A stretch of 64,000 nt of DNA from the NCBI GenBank assembly GCA_023386645.1, contig JAEWJI010000026.1, positions 1 through 64,000 of the forward strand. Direction: 5' to 3'. The translations under genes were made by a program, and so were the position numbers. Below the pieces are notes generated by a model that saw only the letters and a list, made by a program, of their open reading frames with translations, did not search any database and had not been told where the DNA came from. This stretch comes from Pseudomonadota bacterium (GTDB taxonomy: Bacteria > Pseudomonadota > Alphaproteobacteria > Caulobacterales > Caulobacteraceae). This document shows positions 52,517 through 61,744 of this stretch, piece by piece (positions within the stretch are counted from its first letter, which is position 1; each line of letters begins with the position of its first letter).

Positions 52517-53413
52517 TCAGGCTGGCGGCTGGTCTGGGGAAGCGTCCGCCTTGTCGGCCCTGACGACCAGTATGTCTCCTGGCGCGGCCTGGACTATGCG
52601 GGGGCCCTTGCCGCCAACCATCAGGTGGAACAGGCGTCCGCGTTCGTAGGCGCCGATGACGGTGAGGTCGGCGCCCTTCTCCCGCGCATAGGCGCTCAGC
52701 ATGATTTCAGGCGGGCCGTGTTCGATCAGAGGCAGGATCGCGTCACGTCGGTCGGCGGGGAGGTCGGCCTGCGCGAGCCATGTCCGCATGGTGTCCTGCT
52801 CGATGGCCCCGAACCGGTCGGCCAGGGAGTGGTCCAAATACAGATTGCGGTAGGGCATCTCATAGGCATGCATGACGACGAGAGGCGCCGGGTCGAACAA
52901 TCGACTGCTCACCTCGACGGCGATGCGCGCCTCCTCGGTATAGTCCGTACCCACCAGGATGTGACCGTAGGGCCCGCTCGGGCGCCGCTTGACCACGAGC
53001 AGGGACACCGGGGATCGGCGGAAGAGTTCGTCGAGGGTCCGAGACAGTCCATCCCTTGGCCCGCCGCGTCCCATGGCCACCACCAGCAGATCTGGGGTCT
53101 CGCGCTCCACGGCTTCCAGGATGGTCTGGAGAGGCGGCCCGTCTTCAACATGGATACGCAGCTGCGGGCAGGGGCTGCGGATGTCGTCTCGCAACTGTCG
53201 TTCGACCGTTTCGGCCATGTCTGGGGGCCGGCGCCAGGAGGGTGATCGGTCCGCGCCGGCCGTGGCCTCGTCCTCGAGCGCATGAACCACGACGAGTTCC
53301 GCGTCCCAGAGATTGGCCAGGTCGGTCGCGCGGTCGAGCGCCCGGTCGCCGCGCCCACTCAGGTCCGTCGCCAGCAGGATTTTCTTCGGCAGGAAGTCTG
53401 GTGACTGGGGCAT
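52517..53413 (-). CDS. Universal stress protein with two UspA domains
   Basis: A 298-residue tandem UspA protein. Domain 1 (KKILLATDLSGRGDRAL, then LLVVAMGRGGPRDGLSRTLDELFRRSPVSLLVV) and domain 2 (YGHILVGTDYTEEARIAVEVSSRLF, then LTVIGAYERGRLFHLMVGG) both carry the G-2x-G-9x-G nucleotide-binding pattern, more fully in domain 2. The ATG at 53413 has AGGAG 6 bases upstream, better than a TTG seven codons earlier. It is divergent from the Mrp operon across 183 bases, which suggests shared stress control. Confidence 0.88.
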   Translation of the reverse strand: MPQSPDFLPKKILLATDLSGRGDRALDRATDLANLWDAELVVVHALEDEATAGADRSPSWRRPPDMAETVERQLRDDIRSPCPQLRIHVEDGPPLQTILEAVERETPDLLVVAMGRGGPRDGLSRTLDELFRRSPVSLLVVKRRPSGPYGHILVGTDYTEEARIAVEVSSRLFDPAPLVVMHAYEMPYRNLYLDHSLADRFGAIEQDTMRTWLAQADLPADRRDAILPLIEHGPPEIMLSAYAREKGADLTVIGAYERGRLFHLMVGGKGPRIVQAAPGDILVVRADKADASPDQPPA

Positions 53414-53583
53414 CTCGATCTCCTCGACGTTCAATGGGCGCGATCGGACTGGCGCTCCTATGACGTAGGGATCGGCGAACCGTTCCGCTTGCGGCCTTTC
53501 GTCCCCTCGACGAGTTCATCGCCTTTCTTGGCGGGAGAGCGCCTTGATATGCGCGGCGCGGACGGTAGTTGAAGGACATGGCT

Positions 53584-53610
53584 ATGATTTCCGCCCGTGC
53601 CCAGTCCTGA
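53584..53610 (+). other. Candidate 8-codon leader ORF overlapping the mrpA start
   Basis: ATG at 53584 followed by MISARAQS and TGA at 53608-53610. The only good Shine-Dalgarno here, GAAGGA at 53571-53576, is 7 bases before this ATG and about 20 before the GTG of mrpA. It ends 14 bases inside mrpA in another frame, so translation of it could feed or limit mrpA initiation. Confidence 0.3.
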
Positions 53611-56503
53611 GGGCTGGCTGCTTCTCCTCCTGACGATCCCGTTCGCGGGAGGACTGTGTGCGGCCCTCTTGCCCACCCATGCCCGGAACATGGCCGCCAT
53701 CCTGGCCATGTTCACGATGCTGGTGGGCCTGGTGATTTGCGTGCTGTTGTCGGTGCATCTCGACGCGAGAGCCGGCCTGACCTGGTCGACGGCCTGGGCG
53801 CCCGCGCTGGGCGTGGACTTCAGTCTGGCTCTGAACGGGTTCAACTGGATCTTCCTGATGCTGATCTTCGGCATCGGACTGCTCGTGAGCATCTACGCCC
53901 GTTACTACATGTCCGCGGAGGACCCGGTCCCGCGGTTCTATTCCCTGCTGCTGACATTCGCCGGGTCCATGATCGGCCTGGTCCTGTCGGGCAACGTAGT
54001 CCAGCTGGTCGTCTTCTGGGAGATGACCAGTCTGCTGTCCTTCCTCCTGATCGGCTACTGGCACCACGGCGCGGCGGCTCGCGAGGGCGCGCGGATGGCG
54101 CTGATCGTCACCACGGCGGGCGGGCTCTGTCTTCTGGCCGGACTGCTGCTGCTGGCCAGGATGGTCGGCAGCTACGACATCGGCGCCATACTCGGCGCGG
54201 GCGAGGCCATTCGGGGAAGTTCGCTCTATGCGCCCGCGCTCGCGCTCATCCTCATCGGGGCCTTCACCAAGAGCGCGCAGTTCCCGTTCCACTTCTGGCT
54301 GCCCCAGGCGATGGCGGCCCCCACGCCCGTATCCGCCTATCTGCATTCCGCGACGATGGTGAAGGCCGGGGTCTTCGTGCTGATGCTGTTCTGGCCCGTC
54401 CTGTCCGGTACGGACGCCTGGTTCTATGTCGTCACCACGGTGGGTCTGACGACCCTGACGCTCGGCGCCTTCATCGCCATGTTCCAGAGCGACCTGAAGG
54501 GAATACTGGCCTATTCCACGATCAGCCATCTGGGGCTGATCACCTTCCTGCTGGGGCTCGGCTCGCCGCTGGGGTGGGTCGCGGCCCTGTTCCACGCCCT
54601 GAACCACGCGGTCTTCAAGGCCTCGCTGTTCATGGCCGCCGGAGCGGTCGACCACGAAGCCGGGACCCGCGACATGCGCCGGTTGCAGGGTCTGGCGCGC
54701 TACATGCCGATCACCACCGTGCTGGCCACGGTGGCGGCGGCGGCCATGGCGGGGGTCCCGCTGCTGAACGGCTTCATCTCCAAGGAGATGTTCTTCGAGG
54801 AAGCGCTGGCCGCGGCGCGGGGAGCCGCGGCCGCTTCCCTGCCGGCGCTCGTCGCGGTGATCGCCACCACCTTTTCGGTCGTCTACTCCCTGCGGTTCGC
54901 CGTCGGGGTCTTCTTCGGTCCGGCGCCTACGGCGCTGCCCCGCACGCCGCATGAGCCGCCGCGCTGGATGGTGATCCCCATCGGCCTGCTCGCCATCCTA
55001 TGCGTCGTGGTCGGCGTCCTGCCCGCCGTCACGGTCGGCCCGGCCCTGCAGCGCGCGGCCATCTCGGCCCTGGGAGCCGACGCGCCCGCCTTCACCCTGG
55101 CCGTCTGGCACGGGTTCACCCCGGCCCTCCTGCTTAGCCTGCTCGCCCTCGCGGGCGGAGCTTTCGTCTATTTCCTGTACCGGAGACGGTTGCTGGCGCT
55201 GCGCAGGCCGCCTTTCGCCCGGATCAGCGGCAAACTGATCTTCGAGCGCCTGTTGCAGATCATCGGGGACACCATCCCGGACCTCATCAAACGGTCCTTC
55301 CCGGGCAACCGTCTCCAGCCTCAGGTGATGCTGATCGTCCTGGTGGCGTTCTGCCTGACGCTCGCGGCGGCGGGCGGCGTCCGTCTGGGGCCCGGCGCTG
55401 AGGTCCTGACCACCATCGACCCCGCCTTCGCGGTCCTATGGCTGATCGGCTCGGCGTGCGCCATCGGCGCTGCGGCCCTGGCCAAGTTCCATCGACTTGC
55501 GGCACTGGTTCTCATGGGCGGAGCGGGCCTGGTGTCCTGCATCAGCTTCGTCTGGCTTTCAGCCCCCGATCTGGCGACCACCCAGCTGCTCGTCGAGGTC
55601 GTGACGACCATCCTGATCCTGCTGGGCCTGCGTTGGCTTCCGCCCCGCCTGCGACTGAGCGAGGACGGGCGGCGCATTCCGATCCGTCTTCGCCGGGTGC
55701 GGGACCTGGTGCTGGCGATCAGCGTCGGCATGGGCACGGCCACGCTAGCCTATGCGGTGATGACTCATCCGGTCGACGGCTCGATCTCGGAGTTCTTCCT
55801 CGCGGCCGCCTATGAGCAGGGAGGGGGGCGCAACGTCGTCAACGTGATCCTGGTGGATTTCAGGGGCTTCGACACCTTCGGCGAGATCACCGTGCTTGGC
55901 ATCGTGGCCCTCGCCGTCTTCGCCCTGCTACGGCGGTTCCGACCGGCCCGCGACAGCGTCAAGTCTCCGCCCCAGAAGCAGGCTCAGGAGATGCTGGACC
56001 ACCGGCATGAAGACCGTGAGCGGGGCCAGACGCTGACGGAATATCTGCGCGTGCCCGGCCTGATCATCCAGTTGATGGTGCCGGTCATCCTGCTGTTCGC
56101 CATCCACCTGTTCGTCCGGGGTCACGATCTGCCCGGCGGAGGGTTCGCGGCGGGCCTGACGGCCTCGGTCGCCCTGATCCTTCTGTACATGGCCGGGGGG
56201 GTTCGATGGGTCGAGGCGCGGGTGCGGGTGGCGCCCGTTCGATGGATCACCACCGGCCTGGTGCTTGCGCTGACCACCGGGCTGGGGGCCTGGGTGTTCG
56301 GCTTTCCCTTCCTGACGTCCTGGTTCACCTACGTCGATCTGGGGGTGCTCGGCCGCATCCCGCTGGCGACGGCGGTGCTGTTCGACCTGGGGGTGTTCAT
56401 CCTGGTGGTCGGCTCGACCACCCTGATCCTCACGGCCATCGCCCACCAGTCGCTGCGCCGCCCCCGCAACGACGGCGGCGCGCGCCCTGACGAGGCGCCC
56501 TGA
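53597..56503 (+). CDS. mrpA: Mrp cation/proton antiporter subunit A (fused A-B)
   Basis: Large membrane subunit of the Mrp (Mnh) Na+/H+ antiporter, related to NuoL/NuoM of complex I. The 968 residues include the proton-pump core (FWEMTSLLSFLLIGYWHH, TKSAQFPFHFWLPQAMAAPTPVSAYLHSATMVKAG, LNHAVFKASLFMAAGAVDHE) with key Lys and His in membrane helices, an MrpA-type domain, and from about residue 815 a MrpB-like tail (GHDLPGGGFAAGLTASVALIL). There is no separate mrpB. The start is a GTG at 53597. It leads six genes with 1-4 base overlaps. Likely role: sodium and pH tolerance. Confidence 0.94.
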   Translation: MPSPEGWLLLLLTIPFAGGLCAALLPTHARNMAAILAMFTMLVGLVICVLLSVHLDARAGLTWSTAWAPALGVDFSLALNGFNWIFLMLIFGIGLLVSIYARYYMSAEDPVPRFYSLLLTFAGSMIGLVLSGNVVQLVVFWEMTSLLSFLLIGYWHHGAAAREGARMALIVTTAGGLCLLAGLLLLARMVGSYDIGAILGAGEAIRGSSLYAPALALILIGAFTKSAQFPFHFWLPQAMAAPTPVSAYLHSATMVKAGVFVLMLFWPVLSGTDAWFYVVTTVGLTTLTLGAFIAMFQSDLKGILAYSTISHLGLITFLLGLGSPLGWVAALFHALNHAVFKASLFMAAGAVDHEAGTRDMRRLQGLARYMPITTVLATVAAAAMAGVPLLNGFISKEMFFEEALAAARGAAAASLPALVAVIATTFSVVYSLRFAVGVFFGPAPTALPRTPHEPPRWMVIPIGLLAILCVVVGVLPAVTVGPALQRAAISALGADAPAFTLAVWHGFTPALLLSLLALAGGAFVYFLYRRRLLALRRPPFARISGKLIFERLLQIIGDTIPDLIKRSFPGNRLQPQVMLIVLVAFCLTLAAAGGVRLGPGAEVLTTIDPAFAVLWLIGSACAIGAAALAKFHRLAALVLMGGAGLVSCISFVWLSAPDLATTQLLVEVVTTILILLGLRWLPPRLRLSEDGRRIPIRLRRVRDLVLAISVGMGTATLAYAVMTHPVDGSISEFFLAAAYEQGGGRNVVNVILVDFRGFDTFGEITVLGIVALAVFALLRRFRPARDSVKSPPQKQAQEMLDHRHEDRERGQTLTEYLRVPGLIIQLMVPVILLFAIHLFVRGHDLPGGGFAAGLTASVALILLYMAGGVRWVEARVRVAPVRWITTGLVLALTTGLGAWVFGFPFLTSWFTYVDLGVLGRIPLATAVLFDLGVFILVVGSTTLILTAIAHQSLRRPRNDGGARPDEAP

Positions 56504-56847
56504 TGGAGATCGTGCTCGCCCTGGCCATCGGAGTGCTGACGGCGTCGGGCGTCTGGCTGGTCCTGCGCCCGCGCAGCTTCCAGGTGCTCATCGGACTGAC
56601 CCTGCTGTCGTATGCGGTGAATCTGTTCATCTTCGCCACGGGTGGCCTCCGCATTGGCGCTGAGCCGGTGCTCAAGGGGCGCATCGGATCGCTGGTCGAT
56701 TACGCCGATCCCCTGCCGCAGGCCCTGGTTCTGACCGCCATCGTCATCAGCTTCGCCACCACCGCCCTGTTGCTGGTCGTGGTGCTGGCGGCGCGCGGGT
56801 TCAGCGGGGGGGACCACGTCGACGGACCCGAGGACGAGAACCCGTGA
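56503..56847 (+). CDS. mrpC: Mrp antiporter subunit C
   Basis: A 114-residue NuoK-like subunit with three membrane helices, typical stretches GVWLVLRPRSFQVLIGLTLLSYAVNLFIFATGG and DPLPQALVLTAIVISFATTALLLVV. It starts on the last base of mrpA (TGATG) and overlaps mrpD by 4 bases. The conserved Gly/Asn pattern of the family is intact. Confidence 0.94.
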   Translation: MEIVLALAIGVLTASGVWLVLRPRSFQVLIGLTLLSYAVNLFIFATGGLRIGAEPVLKGRIGSLVDYADPLPQALVLTAIVISFATTALLLVVVLAARGFSGGDHVDGPEDENP

Positions 56848-58436
56848 TCCCGCATCTCGTCATCATTCCGATCCTGTTGCCGCTGGCGACGGCCGCCCTG
56901 CTGCTGTCGCCTCTGGCCAAGGACCGTCGCGTCCAGGCCGCCGTGTGGGTCGGATCCTCGCTTGCTCTCCTGGGCGCCGCCATCGCCATCGCCGCCGGAG
57001 CGAACGCGGGCGAGCTCGGGGCGACCTACCGGCTGGGGAACTGGCCCGCGCCGGTCGCCATCGTTCTGGTCGCGGACCGGCTTGCCGCCCTGATGGTCCT
57101 GCTGGCCTCCATCCTCGGGCTGATAAACGCGGTCTTCTCGCTCGGCCGGTGGCTGCGGCTGGGGCCCTACTATCCGGTCTTCGCGCAGTTGCTGCTGATG
57201 GGTCTGAACGGAGCCTTCCTGACCGGCGACCTGTTCAACCTGTTCGTCTTCTTCGAGATCTTGCTGGCTGCGTCCTACGCCCTGCTGCTGCATGGGTCCG
57301 GGACGCGCAGGGTGACGGCGGGGCTGCACTATATCGTCATCAACCTCGCGGCGTCCCTGCTCTTCCTGATCGGCGTCAGCGTCATCTTCGGGGTCACGGG
57401 CACTCTGAACATGGCGGTCCTGACAGACCGGGTTCCCTTCCTGGAGCCGGACACCCGCGCGCTCTTCCATGCCGGCGCCGCCATTCTCGGGGTCGCCTTC
57501 CTGATCAAGGCAGCGGCCTGGCCGCTCGGCTTCTGGCTGCCCCGAGCCTATGACGCGGCCAGCGCTCCGGCTGCGGCCGCCTTCGTGATCATGACCAAGG
57601 TCGGGGTCTACGCCCTGGTCCGGCTGGGCCTGCTGTGCCTCGGACCGGACGCAGGGCCCTCGGCCGGTTTCGGACAGGGCTGGATCTTCGTCGCGGGCAT
57701 GCTGACGCTTGGAGTCGGCCTGGTCGGAATGCTGGCGGCCCGCGACCTGGCCCGGCTGGCGGGTTACAGCGTCCTGGTTTCGGCCGGGACGCTTCTCGCG
57801 GCGATGGTGTTCCGCGACCCGGCGGTGATCACCGGGGCCCTGCTCTACATGGTCGTCTCGACCCTCGGAGCCGCCGCCTTCTACCTTCTTGGCGGGCTGG
57901 TCAGTCCGGATGGGGGGGAGACCGGCGACGACTTCCGCGACCCGCCCCTGCTGGAAGCATACGACCCGCAGGGCGATAGCCTTTACACGGAGGAGAACGA
58001 GCGGGCGGTCGTCCTCTCTGCTCCAATCGGCCTGCTTAGCGCGGGCTTCCTGATCTGCACTTTGCTGATCGCCGGGATGCCTCCGTTGCCCGGCTTCCTG
58101 GCCAAGGTCGGCATGATGGCGTCCCTTCTGGGCGACCCGGCCGGACCGTTCCCCGGCTCCGGCCCGATCCTGGCGGCGGTGCTGGTGCTCTCGAGCCTTC
58201 TGGCCCTGGTCGCCCTGGCGCGGGCGGGGATCCAGCTATGGTGGGCCGAGCCGGAGCGGATCGCGCCGACGATCCGCCTGCACGAGGGGATCACCGTGGG
58301 GGCCCTGGTGGCCGCTCTGTTGGTCCTCACGGTCGCCGTCGCCGGCCCCCTCGACTACCTGCGCGCGACCGCGGACCAGCTCCTGGATTCGCGCCAGTAT
58401 GTCGCCGCCGTGCTCGGACCGGAGGCGGGACGATGA
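56844..58436 (+). CDS. mrpD: Mrp antiporter subunit D
   Basis: A 530-residue NuoN/NuoM-like proton-translocating subunit. Features: FLTGDLFNLFVFFEILLAASYALLLHG with the essential Glu, FLIKAAAWPLGFWLPRAYDAASAPAAAAF with the membrane Lys, KVGVYALVRLG, and MPPLPGFLAKVGMM close to the end. GTG start at 56844 overlapping mrpC; ATGA overlap with mrpE. Length is slightly above the usual 490-510 because of a Glu-rich loop around residues 355-385. Confidence 0.94.
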   Translation: MIPHLVIIPILLPLATAALLLSPLAKDRRVQAAVWVGSSLALLGAAIAIAAGANAGELGATYRLGNWPAPVAIVLVADRLAALMVLLASILGLINAVFSLGRWLRLGPYYPVFAQLLLMGLNGAFLTGDLFNLFVFFEILLAASYALLLHGSGTRRVTAGLHYIVINLAASLLFLIGVSVIFGVTGTLNMAVLTDRVPFLEPDTRALFHAGAAILGVAFLIKAAAWPLGFWLPRAYDAASAPAAAAFVIMTKVGVYALVRLGLLCLGPDAGPSAGFGQGWIFVAGMLTLGVGLVGMLAARDLARLAGYSVLVSAGTLLAAMVFRDPAVITGALLYMVVSTLGAAAFYLLGGLVSPDGGETGDDFRDPPLLEAYDPQGDSLYTEENERAVVLSAPIGLLSAGFLICTLLIAGMPPLPGFLAKVGMMASLLGDPAGPFPGSGPILAAVLVLSSLLALVALARAGIQLWWAEPERIAPTIRLHEGITVGALVAALLVLTVAVAGPLDYLRATADQLLDSRQYVAAVLGPEAGR

Positions 58437-58921
58437 GGCGCTGGCTGCCCTATCCGGCCCTGAGCCTGTTCCTGCTGGTCGTCTGGCTGGTGCTGAACCA
58501 GAGCTTGGCTCTCGGCCACATCGTGATCGGCGCGGCCCTTGCGGTCGTGCTTGGGATAGGGTTCCGGAGGCTCAGGCCGCCGCCCTTGCGCATTCGTCGC
58601 CACCGACTGCTGTTGCGGCTGGTCATCAGGGTGATCGGCGACGTGGTGCGGTCGAACCTGGCCCTGATGCGCGTCATCGTGGGGGGGCGGTCCAGCAGCC
58701 TGACGTCCGGCTTCGTCGCCATTCCGCTGCAGCTGAGCAACCCCTACGGCCTGGCGGTCCTGGCCTGCATCATCACCGCGACCCCCGGCACCATCTGGAT
58801 GAGCTACGAGACCCAGAACCGCGTGCTCCTGATCCACGTCTTCGATCTCGTGGACGAGGACGAGTGGATACGGATCGTGGGCGAACGCTACGCCAGTCCG
58901 CTGCAGGAGATCTTCGTATGA
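58433..58921 (+). CDS. mrpE: Mrp antiporter subunit E
   Basis: A 162-residue small membrane subunit: LFLLVVWLVLNQSLALGHIVIGAALAVVLG, LVIRVIGDVVRSNLALMRVIVG, and the conserved ITATPGTIWMSYETQNRVLLIHVFDL. ATG at 58433 overlaps mrpD and its stop overlaps mrpF. Required with F and G for assembly of the complex in studied bacteria. Confidence 0.93.
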   Translation: MRRWLPYPALSLFLLVVWLVLNQSLALGHIVIGAALAVVLGIGFRRLRPPPLRIRRHRLLLRLVIRVIGDVVRSNLALMRVIVGGRSSSLTSGFVAIPLQLSNPYGLAVLACIITATPGTIWMSYETQNRVLLIHVFDLVDEDEWIRIVGERYASPLQEIFV

Positions 58922-59199
58922 GCGCGGCCATTCTGACCGGCGCGATCTTCATCGCCCAGATCATGCTGGCGATCGCCATGTCGCTCTATCTGTTTCGCAT
59001 GCTTCGGGGGCCTCGGGCGCAGGACCGGGTGATCGCGCTGGACGCCTTCTACATCGCCGGAATGCTACTGCTGATCACTCTCGGGATGCGGACGGGAAGC
59101 ACCTTGTATTTCGAGGCCACGGCCATCATCGCCCTGCTGGGCTTCGCCAGCAGCGTGGCGCTCGGCAAATTCCTGATGCGCGGCGAGGTGATCGAATGA
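58918..59199 (+). CDS. mrpF: Mrp antiporter subunit F
   Basis: A 93-residue subunit with three hydrophobic segments. The conserved RMLRGPRAQDRVIALDAFYI contains the acidic residue thought to be important for ion transport; TLYFEATAIIALLGFASSVALGKFL follows. Overlaps its neighbours by 4 bases on each side. Confidence 0.93.
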   Translation: MSAAILTGAIFIAQIMLAIAMSLYLFRMLRGPRAQDRVIALDAFYIAGMLLLITLGMRTGSTLYFEATAIIALLGFASSVALGKFLMRGEVIE

Positions 59200-59558
59200 G
59201 CGTTCCGGATCTTCCTCTGCCGATCGCTCTCGTCATCGCCGCGCTTCTGCTCGGGGGCTCGGCCTTCGCCCTGGTCGGAGCCATCGGCGCCTTCCGACTG
59301 CGAACCTTCTATCAACGGGTCCACGCCCCGACCCTGGGTTCCAGCTTCGGGATGTTCCTGACGCTGACGAGCTCCATCCTCTACTTCTCCAGCACTCGTG
59401 GAGGGCTGGTGGTCCATGAGATTCTCATCGCCATCTTCCTCACCCTCACCACCCCGATCAGCCTGATGCTGATCGTTCGCGCGGCGCTAGCCCGCGATCG
59501 CCTGGAAGGCAGCGAGGATGTCCCCTCGCTGGCGGACGAAGAGCCTCGGGGCAGGTAG
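59196..59558 (+). CDS. mrpG: Mrp antiporter subunit G
   Basis: A 120-residue subunit. GSAFALVGAIGAFRLRTFYQRVHAPTLGSSFGMFL and EILIAIFLTLTTPISLMLIVRAAL are family hallmarks. Last gene of the Mrp operon, converging with the histidine operon after 67 bases. No clear terminator is seen in the gap. Confidence 0.94.
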   Translation: MSVPDLPLPIALVIAALLLGGSAFALVGAIGAFRLRTFYQRVHAPTLGSSFGMFLTLTSSILYFSSTRGGLVVHEILIAIFLTLTTPISLMLIVRAALARDRLEGSEDVPSLADEEPRGR

Positions 59559-59625
59559 TCCCCAGCCCGGCTGGTTCTCCGTAGGAGCTGGCCGATCCGT
59601 GTGAGCGGTTTCCGCCGGCCAGCGT

Positions 59626-60231
59626 TTAGCGTGACCTCTCCCGCAGGACGTCGAGTACGTCGTCGAGTCTCAAGCCTCGGGCGTAAAGGAGCACGAGCAG
59701 GTGGTAGAGCAGGTCCGCCGCTTCCGAGGTCAGTTCCGCGTCCGCGCCGGCGACGCCGGCCAGAGCCGTTTCGACCCCTTCCTCTCCGACTTTCTGAGCG
59801 ACCAGCTTCGGTCCTTCCGCAAGCAGGCGCGCCGTCCAGCTCGAGGCTGGGTCGGCGCCAGCTCTGGCCGCTATCGTCTGCTCCAGACGGGCGAGCCGGC
59901 CCAGGCCCGGTGCGTCCTCCGATCCGAAGCAGCTGATCCGCTCCAGGTGGCAGGCATTGCCGACGGGGCGAACGCTCAGCAGCAGCGCATCCGCATCGCA
60001 GTCGGGGGTGATCGACACCACCTTCAGCCGGTCTCCCGATGTCTCCCCCTTGCGCCAACGCGCCTGGCGAGAGCGGGAAAAGAAGGTCGCCTCGCCGGAC
60101 GCGATGGTCTCCTCCAAGGCCGGCCGGTCCATGTAGGCGAGGGTCAGCACCTGCAGGGTGGCGGCGTCCTGCACGACCACGGGCAGAAGGCCGTCCCCCT
60201 TGGCGAAATCGAGGGTCGATGGATCGATCAT
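59626..60231 (-). CDS. hisIE: Bifunctional phosphoribosyl-AMP cyclohydrolase / phosphoribosyl-ATP pyrophosphatase
   Basis: Fused enzyme for steps 2 and 3 of histidine synthesis, 201 residues. The HisI part (about 1-105) has VLTLAYMDRPALEETIASGEATFFSRSR, LWRKGETSG-like RWRKGETSGDRL and the zinc cysteines in DCDADALLL and GNACHLERISCF. The HisE part (about 115-201) has EGPKLVAQKVGEEGVETALA and EAADLLYHLLVLL. The I-E fusion is normal in enterobacteria but unusual in alphaproteobacteria, where hisI and hisE are generally separate. It is the last gene of the operon and overlaps hisF by 4 bases. Confidence 0.94.
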   Translation of the reverse strand: MIDPSTLDFAKGDGLLPVVVQDAATLQVLTLAYMDRPALEETIASGEATFFSRSRQARWRKGETSGDRLKVVSITPDCDADALLLSVRPVGNACHLERISCFGSEDAPGLGRLARLEQTIAARAGADPASSWTARLLAEGPKLVAQKVGEEGVETALAGVAGADAELTSEAADLLYHLLVLLYARGLRLDDVLDVLRERSR

Positions 60232-60995
60232 GGTCTGACCTCGATGCCCTGCTGGGCCAGGTGAAGTTTCAGGCCTGGAATGTTCACGTCGCCGCTGTGG
60301 AATACGCTGGCCGCGAGGGCTCCGGAGACATCCGCCTTCTGGAATACCTCGACGAAGTCGCGCCCAGACCCCGCCCCGCCGGAGGCTACCAAGGGGACCG
60401 TCAGTCGTCGACGCGCCGCGGCTAGCTGGGCGATGTCATAGCCCTGGCGAACCCCGTCCTCGTCCATGCAGTTCAGGACGATCTCGCCGGCGCCGAGGGC
60501 CTGGGCCTCGACGATCCAATCGAGGGTCCGGCGGCCCGCGCCGCGGCTGGTCTCGATGTCGCCGGTGTATTGATGGACCCACCAATCTCCGTCGGCTCGC
60601 CTGGAGTCGACCCCGACGACGACACTCTGCGAGCCGAGCCGATCCGCCATTTCCGCGATCAGTTCGGGCCGTTCCAGGGCGGGGGAGTTGATCGACACCT
60701 TGTCGGCGCCGTGGTCCAGGCAGCGGGCCGCCTGATCGACGCTCCGTATGCCGCCTGCGACGCAGAACGGGATGTCCAGAAGACGAGCGATGTCCCGAAC
60801 CCAGCCGTAGTCGAGGGTTCGCCCTTCGGGGCTGGCGGTGATGTCGTAGAACACTAGTTCGTCGGCCCCCTGGTCCCTGTACCTGGCAGCCAGGTCTGCG
60901 GCGTCGCCCATGTCGCGGTGACCCTCGAAGCGCACGCCCTTGACCACCCGGCCGTTCTTCACGTCGAGGCAGGGTATGACGCGGCGGGCGGTCAT
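60228..60995 (-). CDS. hisF: Imidazole glycerol phosphate synthase, cyclase subunit
   Basis: A 255-residue (beta-alpha)8-barrel that, with HisH, makes imidazole glycerol phosphate and AICAR. Catalytic Asp in RRVIPCLDVKNGRVVKG, DELVFYDITASPEGR, GGIRSVDQAARCLDHGADKVSINS, second catalytic Asp in VVVGVDSRR, NCMDEDGVRQGYD and ASGGAGSGRDFVEVF. ATG at 60995 is chosen because MTARRVIPCLD is the family start. Overlaps hisA (4 bases) and hisIE. Confidence 0.96.
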   Translation of the reverse strand: MTARRVIPCLDVKNGRVVKGVRFEGHRDMGDAADLAARYRDQGADELVFYDITASPEGRTLDYGWVRDIARLLDIPFCVAGGIRSVDQAARCLDHGADKVSINSPALERPELIAEMADRLGSQSVVVGVDSRRADGDWWVHQYTGDIETSRGAGRRTLDWIVEAQALGAGEIVLNCMDEDGVRQGYDIAQLAAARRRLTVPLVASGGAGSGRDFVEVFQKADVSGALAASVFHSGDVNIPGLKLHLAQQGIEVRP

Positions 60996-61744
60996 CCGAC
61001 CGACCTTTCGGGCGTCTCGGCCCTTGCAAGCGCTTCTTCGAGCGAGAACCGGCCCTCGTAGAGGGCGCGACCGACGATGACACCCGCGCAACCAACCCTG
61101 CGAGCGCCCTCCAGATCGGCGAGGCTGGCCACGCCGCCCGAGGCCTGAACCTGCAGGTCCGGACGCCGCAGCGCGATCTCGGCCAGGAGGTCGAGGTTGG
61201 GACCGGTCATCGCCCCGTCCCTTCCGACGTCCGTGACCAAAAGGTGTTTCACCGATCCCGGCGGATAGAGGTCCAGCGCAGCCCAGAGGTCGATGTCAGC
61301 GGCTTCGGTCCATCCTTTCAGAGCCGGAACGAACCGGCTTCCCTGCGCGCGAACATCGATGGCGAGGGTGAGCCGGTCCGCGCCAAATGCGTCCAGCCAG
61401 CCGAGCACGGTCTCCGGCTTAGAGACGGCGAGCGAACCGACCACGACCCGCGCGACGCCCGCCTCCAGGAGGGCGCGCACGTCGTCCAGCGTCCGGACGC
61501 CCCCCCCCGACTGGATGCGAACGCCGCCGATTGCCGCCAGATCGCCGATCAGGGCGTGCTGGACCGCCCGCCCCGCCTCGGCGCCATCGAGGTCGACGAT
61601 GTGAACCCACCGGGGTGCGGAGGCCGCGAAGGCCGCGAGGCGCGCCCGCGGGTCTCCGTCGTACCGGGTGACCTGGTCGAAACGGCCGTGCATCAGGCGC
61701 ACGCATTCGCCGTTTCGCAGGTCGATGGCGGGATAGACGATCAT
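60992..61744 (-). CDS. hisA: Phosphoribosylformimino-5-aminoimidazole carboxamide ribotide isomerase
   Basis: A 250-residue barrel paralogous to HisF. MIVYPAIDLRNGECVRLMHG with the first catalytic Asp, WVHIVDLDGA, IQSGGGVRTLDDVRALLEAGVARVVVGS, TDVGRDGAMTGPN with the second Asp, and QASGGVASLADLE. The ATG at 61744 follows the family start and overlaps hisH. Confidence 0.96.
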   Translation of the reverse strand: MIVYPAIDLRNGECVRLMHGRFDQVTRYDGDPRARLAAFAASAPRWVHIVDLDGAEAGRAVQHALIGDLAAIGGVRIQSGGGVRTLDDVRALLEAGVARVVVGSLAVSKPETVLGWLDAFGADRLTLAIDVRAQGSRFVPALKGWTEAADIDLWAALDLYPPGSVKHLLVTDVGRDGAMTGPNLDLLAEIALRRPDLQVQASGGVASLADLEGARRVGCAGVIVGRALYEGRFSLEEALARAETPERSVG

